From Aminobacter sp. HY435 (GTDB lineage Bacteria > Pseudomonadota > Alphaproteobacteria > Rhizobiales > Rhizobiaceae): 64,000 nt of DNA. This document shows positions 43,869 to 53,602 of the stretch, piece after piece; positions within the stretch are counted from its first letter, which is position 1; every line of letters starts with the position of its first letter. The stretch covers positions 248,001-312,000 of the forward strand of contig NZ_JANKZL010000004.1 in assembly GCF_027568395.1 (NCBI RefSeq). The letters run 5' to 3'. The notes below the pieces were generated by a model. The model did no database searches. It was not told the origin of the DNA and was given only the letters and a program-made list of their open reading frames with translations. Both the position numbers and the translations under genes were made by a program.

Positions 43869-44099
43869 TTGCTTTGGAGCATTGTCAGCGTCGGAGTGGT
43901 GGGAGCACTGCTGGGAATGACCTTTCGCGTACCCGCGCTGATCGCGGCAACCGCCGTTACGGTCGTAGCCACCAGCTTGCTGCTCGACGGACCGCTGCTT
44001 CATCGAGTGGCGATTCCCGTGCTGGTTCTCCAAGGCGCATATCTTGCGGGTCTCGTTCTAGCGAGCCTGTGGCGCCGAATGATGCCTCACGGTCGCTAG
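43869..44099 (+). CDS. Small membrane protein of the polysaccharide locus
   Basis: 76 aa, with two to three hydrophobic helices (SIVSVGVVGALLGMTF, LIAATAVTVVATSLLL, VLVLQGAYLAGLVLASLW). Read from a TTG at 43869 with AAGGAG 9 nt upstream; ATG 43818 would add 17 residues. Probably a rhizobial exopolysaccharide-production accessory protein; the exact function is unknown. Confidence 0.6.
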   Translation: MLWSIVSVGVVGALLGMTFRVPALIAATAVTVVATSLLLDGPLLHRVAIPVLVLQGAYLAGLVLASLWRRMMPHGR

Positions 44100-44117
44100 C
44101 TGATATAGCCAAACGCC

Positions 44118-44966
44118 TCAGGCCGCCTCGTCAAAGCGCATGACCGCAAAGACCGTGCGTATGAGTATCTTGACGTCGACCCATAGCGACCAGTTGTGCA
44201 CGTAGTAGCTGTCCAGCTCGACTCGCCTGGCATAGTCGGTGCTGCTTCGCCCCGTCACCTGCCACAGCCCGGTCAGCCCGGGTCTGGTCGCCAGATAGTC
44301 GCCGACACTTGCGCCATAGCGCCAAAGCTCGTCCTGAACGATCGGGCGGGGTCCGATACAGCTCATCTGGCCTTTCAGGACATTGAACAACTGCGGCAGC
44401 TCATCGATGCTCGACTTGCGCAGGAGTGCGCCAAGGAACGTGATCCGCGGGTCATTCTTGAGCTTGTGATTGTCCTGCCACTCTCTGGCGGCCTCCGCAT
44501 TGCCGGCAAGATGTTCACGCAGGATCTCGTCGGAATTGGCGACCATTGATCGGAACTTGTAGCATTTGAAGGACTGCCCCTTGAAACCGATCCGCTCGTG
44601 CGAGTAGAGCGCCGGCCCGCCGGTGGCAATCCGGATGGACAGGGCTACGATCAACATGACCGGCGAGGCAAGTACCAGCACGGTAAGCGCAAGCACGACG
44701 TCGACAAACCGTTTCAATCGACCGCCAAGAGGTGCCGAAGGCGGCGCGCCTGTATCGGACGTCGATAGAGCCCCTGCATTTGTCGGGCTTGCTGCACCGC
44801 CTACCGCCTGGCCGGAGACCGGAACAGTTGCTCTTGGCCAGTTCCAATTCTCGGAAGGCTCAAGCTGGTATTGCAGGTCGGCAGCCGCAGGCGCGCGCGA
44901 TCGAATCTTCCGAAAGTGCCGGAGCTGATTTCGAGACACTCGCTTGCCTGGAACATTGATGGTCAT
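44118..44966 (-). CDS. ExoY-like undecaprenyl-phosphate sugar phosphotransferase
   Basis: 282 aa. After a variable N-terminus of about 85 residues comes one membrane helix ([19 protein letters not shown]) and the catalytic bacterial sugar transferase domain: [47 protein letters not shown], and the closing DVKILIRTV. It initiates synthesis by attaching the first sugar-1-phosphate (Gal/Glc in ExoY) to the lipid carrier. The start is uncertain: ATG 44966 has no strong ribosome site, and a GTG at 45014 would add 16 residues. Confidence 0.9.
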   Translation of the reverse strand: MTINVPGKRVSRNQLRHFRKIRSRAPAAADLQYQLEPSENWNWPRATVPVSGQAVGGAASPTNAGALSTSDTGAPPSAPLGGRLKRFVDVVLALTVLVLASPVMLIVALSIRIATGGPALYSHERIGFKGQSFKCYKFRSMVANSDEILREHLAGNAEAAREWQDNHKLKNDPRITFLGALLRKSSIDELPQLFNVLKGQMSCIGPRPIVQDELWRYGASVGDYLATRPGLTGLWQVTGRSSTDYARRVELDSYYVHNWSLWVDVKILIRTVFAVMRFDEAA

Positions 44967-45092
44967 GGGCTTATCGGGTGGCTTCTGGTTACGTATTACA
45001 ATCCCAGCCGGCACCCTTGGCCGGCAAGAACGGCAAAGGTCGTATCGGCATCGATGGGGGCGTATGCACTAAGCCAAAGGCATTAGAGCGCC

Positions 45093-45112
45093 GCGCGTCC
45101 ATTTGGACGCGC
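45093..45112. repeat. GC-rich palindrome of the rhizobial intergenic-repeat type
   Basis: Arms gcgcgtcca and tggacgcgc are exact inverses around a TT centre, within the wider context agagcgccg...gcaagagacgc. From memory, similar palindromes recur between genes in Mesorhizobium genomes. It lies in the 281-nt gap between the sugar transferase and ExoP-like genes. Only one clear copy was noticed here. Confidence 0.5.
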
Positions 45113-45247
45113 AAGAGACGCCACCACCCTGGGTATGTGTCATCGGAGATCGGATCGGAACGTGGCTGCTGGCTGCTCCCGCCATACAGCCATGCTGTTT
45201 GTTGAGACAGATGCAGCTTCGGAAGCCAAAGGTGACGCGGCCTTGGT

Positions 45248-47050
45248 TCAGCGCGCTTTCCTGCGGCCGTGACCATTGTACATCCTTGTCGATGAGACAC
45301 GCACATTGGTCATGGCGACGCCAAGGATCGAGGTCTTGCTCGCGTGCATCGACCTCACCAGCTCGCCAAACAGGTCAATCGGGGTCCGGCCCCATTCGGC
45401 GATCAGGATCACTCCGTCGAACAATGGCGTCGTCGCAAGCCTGTCGGAACCGCATGTCAGAGGGGGCAGGTCAACGATGATCATGTCATAGCTCTGAAGC
45501 TCCGGCAGCGCCACGCGCATGTTGCGCGAGGCCAGAAGCCCGCGCGCGTCTGCTACTGCGCTCGGCAGGAGGTCGAACGTCGCATTCGCCACCGGCGCTA
45601 TGAACTGCGAGACAGTCGTGCCGGTCGCGGCATTTACATCGCCTTCGCCCGGACTCGATACGGGCAGCAGCGCTCCGCTCAACACCGAATGACAGACGTC
45701 GGCGTCGACAATCAAGGTGCGGCTGCCGCTCATCGCGTACAGTGCGGCGAGATTGCTCGCAAACGAACTCTTGCCGTCGGAAGGCAGGGCCGACACGACG
45801 CCGATGCAGCGCAGCGACGATGCGGAATCTGCAAGGCCAATCGCCGTTTTCACGCATTTGAGACTGTTGCTGTAGCGCGAGGAAGGCGAAATGACCGCCT
45901 CGTCGAACATCGTTTCGCCCGATAGCGGTGGCAGTTCGCCCAGGCATTCGAGCCCAAACTCTTCCCGCAGCTGACGGCTCGACTTTATGCTCGGATCAAG
46001 CGTGTGGCGCAGGAACGCCACACCAACGCCAACCATCAAGCCGGCAAGAATGGCGAACGCGACCAGAAGCTTGGGCCGTGGCGAGCTCGCCCCAAGTGGG
46101 GGTGTCGCGGTTGTTATCACGCGGGCGTCGGCCACCGGATAGGACTGCTGGCTCACTGAGTTCGTGTAGGCCTGCAGGAAGCTCTCATACATTTTCCGAT
46201 ATGTATCGGCAGTTACTTCAAGCTCTTCCAGTGTCGGCGAATTCTTGCCCTCGCCAGCTTGCGAGGCCTGATCGCCGCCGACCGCCGGACCGACGCCATA
46301 GTCATGCTTGGAGCGGAATTCCTGTGCAACTTGCGTTGCTTGGTTCATTTGCTCGCGAAGTTCGTTCAGCCGGAGCTCAAGCCATTCGCCGCCTTCGCGC
46401 GCGGAAGCAGACTTTGTCTCCATTTGCTCGCGCACGAAGGCTTCCGCCGTTGCATTGGCGACCTTGGCCGACAGCTCGGGATCAAGCGAGCGAAAAGCGA
46501 TGTTGATTGCGTATGAGACCCCGACCCGGCGGACATCGAGGCCTGCGCTGTACGCCCACATCGTCCCCCTGTCGCGCTCGAACCCGCTTGCCGGGCGCGC
46601 ATAGCCCGTACCGGCACGCCAAAGTCCTGCTCGTTCGGCAAGCTTGCCCAATCGCTCCGTGAATGTCGGACTATGTGACCGATTGAACAAGGAATCGTGC
46701 GTCAGCTGCAGTTCGTCGATCACCATCTTGGCGATCTTCTCTGACTGCATCACGGCCATCTGACTTTCGACCTGGGCTGTGTCGAGCGTCAGGTTCACCT
46801 CCGTCTGCTGCTGCTGCAGCAGTTGAGAAATCTTCGGCTCGATGAGAATCTGCGTCTGTGCAGTGTAGATGCGGTCTGTCGTGGCAAGATAAAACCACGC
46901 ACATGCCAACGCGACGAGCACGCATGCGCCAATCGTTTGGACGTACCTTCTTAGGAACGTGGATACGTCGGCAATGCTGATGAAGTCGCTTTCGGCAGGG
47001 CTGCCACGGTCGCTCACCTGATGCCAATGGGAAACTAGGCGACTGTCCAT
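45248..47050 (-). CDS. ExoP-like exopolysaccharide co-polymerase / BY-kinase-like protein
   Basis: 600 aa. Residues about 25-110 are a Wzz domain with a first helix (YVQTIGACVLVALACAWFYL); a coiled-coil periplasmic part follows, then a second helix (about 350, LLVAFAILAGLMVGVGVAFL). The cytoplasmic domain has Walker A' SALPSDGKSSFASNL, Walker A-type ADV strand (LIVDADV) and Walker B IIVDLPPL. The short C-tail ends RMYNGHGRRKAR, lacking the tyrosine cluster of classic BY-kinases. It controls polymer length together with the OPX protein. The start at 47050 is chosen by domain logic; its ribosome site is weak. Confidence 0.88.
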   Translation of the reverse strand: MDSRLVSHWHQVSDRGSPAESDFISIADVSTFLRRYVQTIGACVLVALACAWFYLATTDRIYTAQTQILIEPKISQLLQQQQTEVNLTLDTAQVESQMAVMQSEKIAKMVIDELQLTHDSLFNRSHSPTFTERLGKLAERAGLWRAGTGYARPASGFERDRGTMWAYSAGLDVRRVGVSYAINIAFRSLDPELSAKVANATAEAFVREQMETKSASAREGGEWLELRLNELREQMNQATQVAQEFRSKHDYGVGPAVGGDQASQAGEGKNSPTLEELEVTADTYRKMYESFLQAYTNSVSQQSYPVADARVITTATPPLGASSPRPKLLVAFAILAGLMVGVGVAFLRHTLDPSIKSSRQLREEFGLECLGELPPLSGETMFDEAVISPSSRYSNSLKCVKTAIGLADSASSLRCIGVVSALPSDGKSSFASNLAALYAMSGSRTLIVDADVCHSVLSGALLPVSSPGEGDVNAATGTTVSQFIAPVANATFDLLPSAVADARGLLASRNMRVALPELQSYDMIIVDLPPLTCGSDRLATTPLFDGVILIAEWGRTPIDLFGELVRSMHASKTSILGVAMTNVRVSSTRMYNGHGRRKAR

Positions 47051-47283
47051 TGAATAATCCCGACAGCAAGTTGAGCAACCAGCGGCAGGCAGCAAGGCCC
47101 TGATGCGGCGTGCCGGAACCTTGCTGCCCGGTTTGGCTGCTTCCGCCCTGCAACGGATACAAGTCGGCAGGCGTCGGCGGCCTATTCCGTGAATGTCTCG
47201 AAGTTTAACTCCGACCATGGCAAGGTAAATGCCGCCATAGGGAGTATCGTTCATACCCCTTATGAGAGGCGGTTCGGCATGTG

Positions 47284-47673
47284 TCAGATGTCGCGCAACG
47301 CCGTTCGACTGTCGAATACCGCGCGCGGCGCTGCGGGTTCGCAGGTCCGCAAATTGAGCCGCGCCAGCCGTTCGGTCGTAGCTTGGACGAAGGCTGCCTC
47401 TTCCTCGATCGCGGCAAACCTTTTTGCGCTAGCTGCAATTAGCTCCGTCAACCTGGTGACGTCAGCGGAAATCGATGACGGTTCATCGCCATTGTCGAGT
47501 GCCTCGAGAGCGAACGCAGCGTCCGCGCAGGCGTTGTCATGCCGTTCCCGCAATGCCGTTCGCTCGGCCACAAGCTCCCGGCCGATCTCGTCGAGCAATC
47601 GCCTCAGGCGCCGAAAGCGCCATTCGCTGTCACCGCCGATCCCATGATCATGGCTGAAACGGAGAAATTTCAT
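47284..47673 (-). CDS. Small hypothetical protein of the polysaccharide locus
   Basis: 129 aa, soluble, helical and coiled-coil-like, not recognised. The ATG at 47673 has GGGAGG 6 nt upstream, which decides against a longer start at 47814 that would overlap the polymerase gene. It lies between the polymerase and ExoP-like genes on the same strand. Low Trp/Cys content and heptad-like Leu spacing suggest a cytosolic helical bundle. Confidence 0.6.
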   Translation of the reverse strand: MKFLRFSHDHGIGGDSEWRFRRLRRLLDEIGRELVAERTALRERHDNACADAAFALEALDNGDEPSSISADVTRLTELIAASAKRFAAIEEEAAFVQATTERLARLNLRTCEPAAPRAVFDSRTALRDI

Positions 47674-47794
47674 ATCCAGCCTCCCGGCAAGCAGCCAGGC
47701 TCCCGGTTCTGTGGCCGGCCTTGGTCGCCTGTTCGGCATGATACGCCTAGCATCCGGCGCCGCGACACATCCTTTCGGCGGAAGACCGGCCGCA

Positions 47795-49225
47795 TCATCG
47801 CCAGAGTGTGGCATACAGGTTCTCGCTTTGGCGCGGGCCGAACAGTACCCTGTTCCGACGCGCTTGGACGCGGCTCACGGAGACCACCGCCAAGGCAATG
47901 AAGAATACCATTCCCGGATCGGCGGTGCCGCTGACGAGGGAACCGGCGATCACACCGGCCAGCGCACAGGCTCGTACGCTTGATACGATCGCGTCGCTCT
48001 CGGGATCGATCCAGGCGCTTAGCCCGCCTGTCCCACGCGCAACGACGATCAATAGGACCGTCATCATCGCCGCACCAAGCAATCCCAGTTGGGAAAGAAC
48101 AGCGATCGGCCAGCTCGAAGCGCGAGAACTGCCCATGCCGACGCCCAAACCACCGGTATCGGAAAAGGCCTGGAGGCTTTTCGTATTCCAGTAGGTACGC
48201 TCCACCCCGGACGCGGAAGTTCCCTTGTTGATGACCGTCGACTCGATCAGTCGGGAGAACGGATCGAAGAAACCGGGGTCAAGCAAATGGATCGCCAGCC
48301 CAACGACGACCATCGCAGCGAGGACGCCGACAATCGCAAAATCGTCTGGCCCCAGGCGACTTGATATCGTGGCTTGTACGAGGGAAATGGAGACCGGTAC
48401 GGCAAGTATCGCCAACCCGACATAGGCCGTCGATGAGGTCGACAATATGATCAGCAACAGCAGCGTGGCCGACAGCCACTTGGCATAGCGTGCCCCCGTC
48501 TTGCGCCAGTAGGTGAAGGTGAAAGCAAGGCACGCGAGCGACACGCCACCAAAGGCGGAAGCTTCGGAATAGGCGCCGGCTATTCGCGCGAAACCGCCCT
48601 CGCTGGCATTCGTCAGCATCGCGTAGCTGGCCGTGCGAATTGGGCTCAGCAGATCCCCGGCGCCGGAAAGTTTGCCAAGCAAATCCAACAGCCCCATTCC
48701 CGCATGAAGACTGCACCAAAGGATAAAGCCGCGCCGCACCTGTTCCAGCCCGTGAGATCTGAGAAGAAGCACGCTGAGCGCAATCGCGGTCAGTCCTCCA
48801 AGCAGGAAATAGCCGGTCTGCGAGACATTCCCCGACACCGGTCCAAGCGCGGTTTCGACAACTCCGCGACGCGACGTTGATTGCACGAAGACGCTCGCAT
48901 GACCTGCGAACAGACGGGGAAACAGCCATGCCCCTATGATTGCGTAGAGCATCAGGCCGCCAAGCACCCACAGCGGACGCATGCTGCCCATCGCATCTCC
49001 CAGCTCCCGGCGAACCTGCCGCCTGGCCGCAACCGCTGTGACGAGCAGAGCCGCGAAGAAGGTGTAGATCAGAGGCGACGAATTGCCGAGAAAAGTGAGC
49101 GTGGCGATGGCGGTGGCGCCGAACGCCAGCGAGGCGACAAGGCTGCCGACAAGCACATTGCGCGATCTGTATCCGACAATCAGGATACAGCAGCAGACGA
49201 CAATACCCATCAGCGACGGTTGCAT
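47795..49225 (-). CDS. O-antigen ligase / polysaccharide polymerase family membrane protein
   Basis: 476 aa, about 11-12 membrane helices. The Wzy_C-type periplasmic loop before the last helices contains SGVERTYWNTKSLQAFSDTG and GVGMGSSRASSWPIAVL, typical of this family where a conserved Arg sits in the loop. It would polymerise the flipped repeat unit (ExoQ-like) or ligate it. The ATG at 49225 has GGAAG 7 nt upstream. It is the last large gene of the polysaccharide locus on this side. Confidence 0.85.
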   Translation of the reverse strand: MQPSLMGIVVCCCILIVGYRSRNVLVGSLVASLAFGATAIATLTFLGNSSPLIYTFFAALLVTAVAARRQVRRELGDAMGSMRPLWVLGGLMLYAIIGAWLFPRLFAGHASVFVQSTSRRGVVETALGPVSGNVSQTGYFLLGGLTAIALSVLLLRSHGLEQVRRGFILWCSLHAGMGLLDLLGKLSGAGDLLSPIRTASYAMLTNASEGGFARIAGAYSEASAFGGVSLACLAFTFTYWRKTGARYAKWLSATLLLLIILSTSSTAYVGLAILAVPVSISLVQATISSRLGPDDFAIVGVLAAMVVVGLAIHLLDPGFFDPFSRLIESTVINKGTSASGVERTYWNTKSLQAFSDTGGLGVGMGSSRASSWPIAVLSQLGLLGAAMMTVLLIVVARGTGGLSAWIDPESDAIVSSVRACALAGVIAGSLVSGTADPGMVFFIALAVVSVSRVQARRNRVLFGPRQSENLYATLWR

Positions 49226-49692
49226 GGCCTGCTTCCACCCGCGCCTGCAAAGACAACGACTTGCCCCGGCGCGCGATCGCGCCGCGGCCGCTTGCCTCCG
49301 GCTCGAAATAGACGTTCCAAGACCTTCGCGTCGCCTCAATTGGTGCTGTACAGCATCCTCCGGGCGACAACGATTTCAGGCAACAACGTCAAAGGCGGTA
49401 GGCCATCCCGCCACCGTGATCGCTTCTACCTCTTTGGTACGCTTGGGGCAGCAAGGCGCCGTCCAGGACCAATCCAGAAATGACAAAGCAATCCGTTAGG
49501 CCGGGTTGAAACTGTGCGATTTCCCGACCCGCCGACGCTATCCAGGACGCGCACCTCTTGTGGAGCGGGCCGTCCAACAAAACTCGACCTTTCGTCATGT
49601 GGTTAGACGGCCGTCACCGCACTCATCGGTCGCGATCATCAGTTACCGCCTGTATCTCTTCGTCCAAAGGGTGACGAGGCGACAGGGTGATA
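49226..49692. other. Intergenic region between the polymerase and hydrolase genes
   Basis: 467 nt with no supported gene. A 69-codon minus-strand frame (49389-49598) has no clear ribosome site and odd composition. It presumably holds the promoter of the polymerase gene and the end of the hydrolase operon. Confidence 0.35.
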
Positions 49693-51579
49693 CTAGAGCT
49701 GTGAACCCGGAACAGTCAGCAGCCTGACGGATGAAGGCCGCTCGCGATCGCAATAGACGGTGTTGCGGGCGATCCGCTTGGTGCGTCCACGGCCTTCCGG
49801 CGCCCCGGTGTTTGGATTGACGTCGAATTTCGGAAAATTGCTCGACGACACGTCGATCCGCAGCCGGTGCCCCTTCTTGAACAGGTTTGCGGTCGCGAAC
49901 GGCTCGATCGTGATCTTCATCACCTCACCTGGCATGCAAGGTTCAGGCTTGTCGAAACCATTGCGGTAGCGGCAGCGGAAGATGCCGTCGCTGAGGATGA
50001 GCGCGTAGCCGGACGGATAGTCGGTCCCCGGCGGGTAGACATCGATGAGCTTTGCCGTGAAGTCGGTGTCTGGGCCATCGGTCGCGGTGAAAAGCTCAAC
50101 CGTGATCGGACCGACAACCGCCGTGTCCTCGGCAAAGGGCTCGGTCTCGAACGACAGCACATCCAATCGCGCGGAAAGCGGCAGGCCGCTATCGTCGCAA
50201 CCGAAAAACCGGCTCGACTGGCGCTGGTCGAAGCCACCGCCTTCGAACACCGGCTGGCCGCTGGTCAGCGCGCCGCCGATGGTCGGAACCGGATTGCTCG
50301 GGTCGAAATCGTATTCAAACGCCGCTGCATCCGCGGCGGGCTTCTGGGCAGAGAGTTCGCCATTGTCATGCAGATACAGGACCGTTTCGCGCGCTCCAGG
50401 CAGCGGCCAATCGCTGGCTTCGATCCAGCGACCGCCGTGGTCGAGCCGGCCGGTCCCGGTCTTGGCGCCGCTACCGCCGCCCATGACGAAGAGCCGGGCA
50501 CGGGCCTCGCTGTCGACGCCGTTGTCCACCCCCTTCAGCCAGCGATCGAACCAGCGGCGGCGAAATTCGAGCCAGCTTTCCGTGACATTGCCGCCAAGCG
50601 GGGCGCCCGGGCCGAATTCGACATCGCCGGCAAACGGCGTGTTGCGGTTGCCGTGCAGGCTTGCATGCATCAACAGGGCCATCGGCCGGTCGGCGTCGCG
50701 CGCCAAGCCGGCATAGTTCTCGAACGTGGTACGAACATAGGCGTCGTACCAGCTCGACATCAGCGCCACAGGCACTTTCGGGAAACTGTCGTAGTGTCCC
50801 GCGGCGTAGATGCCGACCTGTTTCCAGTAGTCGTCGAAGGTGCCGCGGCGCCACTGATCGAGCAGATAGTCCTCATATTCGGGGATCCAGCGCACCGGCG
50901 AGCGGCCTTCCGACCATGGCATCGCGGTGAACCAGGCGCGCAGGTCTTCAGCCTCCAGTGCCCGCAAGAGATCGGGACTGCTCCTGGCGTGCTTGCTTTC
51001 GCGCGCATTGTTGTAGGCCCAGGTTGCCTGTTTCAGCTCAAAGGCACCGCCTTGGCGGATGCCACAGGTGAAGGCGTTGGAAAAGCCGCCGGAATCGAGC
51101 ACCATCGCCGCCAAGCCGGGCGGATTAAGACAGGCCTGCGCCATCTGAGTATGCGCGGCATAAGACAGGCCCATGGTGCCGACCTTGCCGCTCGACCACG
51201 GCTGGGCGTCGATCCAGGTCAAGGTGTCGAAACCGTCGGGGCCTTCGGAAAGGTATTTTACGAATTCACCTTCCGAGCGATAGCGGCCGCGGCAGTCCTG
51301 ATAGATGACGATGTAGCCGTGACGGACGAAATGGCTGGCGACTTCGGCGCGCTCCATCGGCCGCGCCATGCCGATCTCGATCTCCGAGCGCGACCGCTCG
51401 CTCTTGCCGTAGGGCGTACGCTCGAGAATCACCGGAAGCGGCTGCTCCAGCGGCGCCGCGGCGGGCCTGTAGATGTCGGCTGCCAGGCGCACGCCGTCGC
51501 GCATCGTCACCATCACGTCGCGCTGCACGACAACGCCGTCCGCGACCGGCTCGAGTTTCGGATTTGCGTTGTCCAACAC
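49693..51579 (-). CDS. CocE/NonD-family alpha/beta hydrolase
   Basis: 628 aa. The N-terminal RDGVRLAADIYRPAA, ERTPYGKSE and the nucleophile elbow GTMGLSYAAHTQ (Ser in GLSYA) match CocE-type hydrolases and X-Pro dipeptidyl-peptidase relatives (glutaryl-7-ACA acylase, cocaine esterase). The C-terminal jelly-roll (VGPITVELFTATDGPDTDF, then HRLRIDVSSSNFPKFD) fits. The start is a GTG at 51579 with AGAGGAAG upstream. It lies 22 nt after the ABC ATPase gene, so it is the last gene of the transporter operon and probably processes the imported substrate in the cytoplasm. Confidence 0.88.
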   Translation of the reverse strand: MLDNANPKLEPVADGVVVQRDVMVTMRDGVRLAADIYRPAAAPLEQPLPVILERTPYGKSERSRSEIEIGMARPMERAEVASHFVRHGYIVIYQDCRGRYRSEGEFVKYLSEGPDGFDTLTWIDAQPWSSGKVGTMGLSYAAHTQMAQACLNPPGLAAMVLDSGGFSNAFTCGIRQGGAFELKQATWAYNNARESKHARSSPDLLRALEAEDLRAWFTAMPWSEGRSPVRWIPEYEDYLLDQWRRGTFDDYWKQVGIYAAGHYDSFPKVPVALMSSWYDAYVRTTFENYAGLARDADRPMALLMHASLHGNRNTPFAGDVEFGPGAPLGGNVTESWLEFRRRWFDRWLKGVDNGVDSEARARLFVMGGGSGAKTGTGRLDHGGRWIEASDWPLPGARETVLYLHDNGELSAQKPAADAAAFEYDFDPSNPVPTIGGALTSGQPVFEGGGFDQRQSSRFFGCDDSGLPLSARLDVLSFETEPFAEDTAVVGPITVELFTATDGPDTDFTAKLIDVYPPGTDYPSGYALILSDGIFRCRYRNGFDKPEPCMPGEVMKITIEPFATANLFKKGHRLRIDVSSSNFPKFDVNPNTGAPEGRGRTKRIARNTVYCDRERPSSVRLLTVPGSQL

Positions 51580-51601
51580 CGCTCTGCTTCCTCTTGATGC
51601 G

Positions 51602-52639
51602 TTAGTAGGTGGCTGAAAGCGCAGCCGTCGCCGGGGTCTTGCCGGGCGTGTCGTTGAGATGGCAGGCGCTGATGTGGCCTGGCGCGATCTCGCGTAGAAC
51701 CGGACGCTCGATGCGACAGCGGTCGAAGGCGTTCGGACAGCGCGGATGGAAATGGCAGCCAGATGGCGGATGCAACGGCGACGGTATCTCACCCTTGACC
51801 GGATTGAACTGCCTCCGCCGCTGCTTGATCGTCGGCACTTCCGACAGCAGCGCGATGGTGTAGGGGTGGTTTGGCGCGGCGAAGAAGGCATCGGCCGGCG
51901 CGCTCTCGACAATGCGCCCAAGATACATGATCGCAACCCGGTCGGAGATGTGCTTCACCACCCCCAGGTCATGGCTGATGAACAGGTAGGTCAGGCCAAG
52001 CTCCTGCTTCAACTCCATGAACAGATTGAGAATCTGCGCCTGAATTGAAACGTCGAGGGCCGACACCGACTCATCGCAGATGATGAAGCGCGGCTTGACG
52101 GCGAGTGCCCGGGCGATGCCGATGCGCTGGCGCTGACCACCGGAGAACTGGTGCGGATAGCGCTTGAGATAGGAAGGATCGAGGCCGACGCGTTGCATCA
52201 GCGCGGTCACCATGTCGGCGGCCTCGTTGCGCCGCACCAGCCCGTGCGCCACGGGTGCTTCACCGATGATATCCATTATGGTCTTGCGCGGATTCAACGA
52301 AGACATCGGATCCTGGAAGATCATCTGTGAGGCCAGCCTGGCCGCTTTGGCCTCGGAACGGCCTTGCGTCGAAACGTCCCTGCCCTGCCAGCGCATGACG
52401 CCGTCGGACGGCGGCAGGATGCCGGCCATGATGCGACCGAGCGTGGACTTGCCGCAGCCGGACTCGCCGACAAGGCCGACAACCTCACCCGGATTGACCG
52501 CCAGCGACACACCGTCGACGGCATGAACGACGCGCTCCTCGACATTTGCGCCCATCATGCGGGCGAGCCTTTCGGCGTAGTCCAGCCCACGGCTGAAGCG
52601 GCGCGAAATGGCGGAGGCTTCGACCAAAGGTGTCGTCAT
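51602..52639 (-). CDS. Oligopeptide-type ABC transporter ATP-binding protein (DppF/OppF-like)
   Basis: 345 aa. Walker A GESGCGKST, signature FSGGQRQRIGIARAL and Walker B FIICDESVSALD are intact. The C-terminal oligo_HPY extension has FHPRCPNAFDRC, typical of the F subunit of Dpp/Opp systems. The ATG at 52639 overlaps the stop of the D-type ATPase by 4 nt. Confidence 0.93.
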   Translation of the reverse strand: MTTPLVEASAISRRFSRGLDYAERLARMMGANVEERVVHAVDGVSLAVNPGEVVGLVGESGCGKSTLGRIMAGILPPSDGVMRWQGRDVSTQGRSEAKAARLASQMIFQDPMSSLNPRKTIMDIIGEAPVAHGLVRRNEAADMVTALMQRVGLDPSYLKRYPHQFSGGQRQRIGIARALAVKPRFIICDESVSALDVSIQAQILNLFMELKQELGLTYLFISHDLGVVKHISDRVAIMYLGRIVESAPADAFFAAPNHPYTIALLSEVPTIKQRRRQFNPVKGEIPSPLHPPSGCHFHPRCPNAFDRCRIERPVLREIAPGHISACHLNDTPGKTPATAALSATY

Positions 52640-53601
52640 GCGGCCCTCGCAGTCTGCGGATGGAAACAGCGCCAGCGGTGTCCGGCCGCCTGGCTTTCGG
52701 CCGGCTCGGTCTCGCATATCTCGGTGGCCGCGAAACAGCGCAGCCGGAACGGGCAGCCGCCAGGACGCCGAAGCGGCGGCGGCGCCATGCCGGGAATAGG
52801 CGTCAGCGGCTCGCCGCGATCGAGGTTGGCCGGCACCGAGCGCATCAGCCCGATCGTGTACGGATGAACGGGGCGGTCCAGAACCTCGTCGACCGTGCCG
52901 GTTTCCACGATCCTGCCGGCGTACATCACCGCGATCCTATGTGCGAGGCCGGCCACGACGCCGAGATCGTGACTGATCCACAGCAGCGACATGCCGAACT
53001 CGCCGCTGAGGCGCTGGATCACCGCCAGGATCTGCGACTGGATAGTGACGTCGAGTGCAGTGGTCGGCTCGTCGGCAATGATCAGATCGGGCCTGTGCAG
53101 CAGGGCGATGGCGATTGCCACGCGCTGGCGCATGCCACCCGAGAACTGGTGCGGGTAGGCAGCGAGCCGCTCCTCCGGAGACGGAATGCCGACCAGGCCG
53201 AGCGCCTCGATTGCCCGCGCCCGTGCGTCGGCCTTGGAGACGCGGTCATGGGCGCGAACCGTTTCGACCATCTGGGTCTCGATGGACAGCACCGGGTTGA
53301 GCGTCATCATCGGATCCTGGAAGATCATCGCGATCTTCTTGCCGCGCAGCGCGCGCATCTCGCCAGCCGGGCGGCCGACCAGATCCTGGCCCTGGAACAG
53401 AATTTTTCCCCCGGTCACGCGACCCGGCGGATCGACCAGCCCGATGATGGAGAAGCCGGTGATCGACTTGCCCGAGCCCGATTCGCCCACCAGTCCGAGG
53501 ATTTCGCCACGCCCGACCTCGAACGACACGCCGTCGACCGCCTTGGCGACACCGTCGCGCGTGAAGAAATGAGTCGACAGGTTCTCGACTTTCAGCGTCA
53601 T
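52636..53601 (-). CDS. Oligopeptide-type ABC transporter ATP-binding protein (DppD/OppD-like)
   Basis: 321 aa. Walker A GESGSGKS, signature [15 protein letters not shown], Walker [13 protein letters not shown] and the C-terminal [14 protein letters not shown] oligo_HPY cysteine motif. The ATG at 53601 directly follows the permease stop. Pairs with the F-type ATPase in the inner-membrane complex. Confidence 0.93.
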   Translation of the reverse strand: MTLKVENLSTHFFTRDGVAKAVDGVSFEVGRGEILGLVGESGSGKSITGFSIIGLVDPPGRVTGGKILFQGQDLVGRPAGEMRALRGKKIAMIFQDPMMTLNPVLSIETQMVETVRAHDRVSKADARARAIEALGLVGIPSPEERLAAYPHQFSGGMRQRVAIAIALLHRPDLIIADEPTTALDVTIQSQILAVIQRLSGEFGMSLLWISHDLGVVAGLAHRIAVMYAGRIVETGTVDEVLDRPVHPYTIGLMRSVPANLDRGEPLTPIPGMAPPPLRRPGGCPFRLRCFAATEICETEPAESQAAGHRWRCFHPQTARAA

Positions 53602-53602
53602 C

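Noticed and set aside
49867-51597. A 576-codon plus-strand frame
   Set aside because: Antisense to the CocE-family hydrolase; no recognisable domain.
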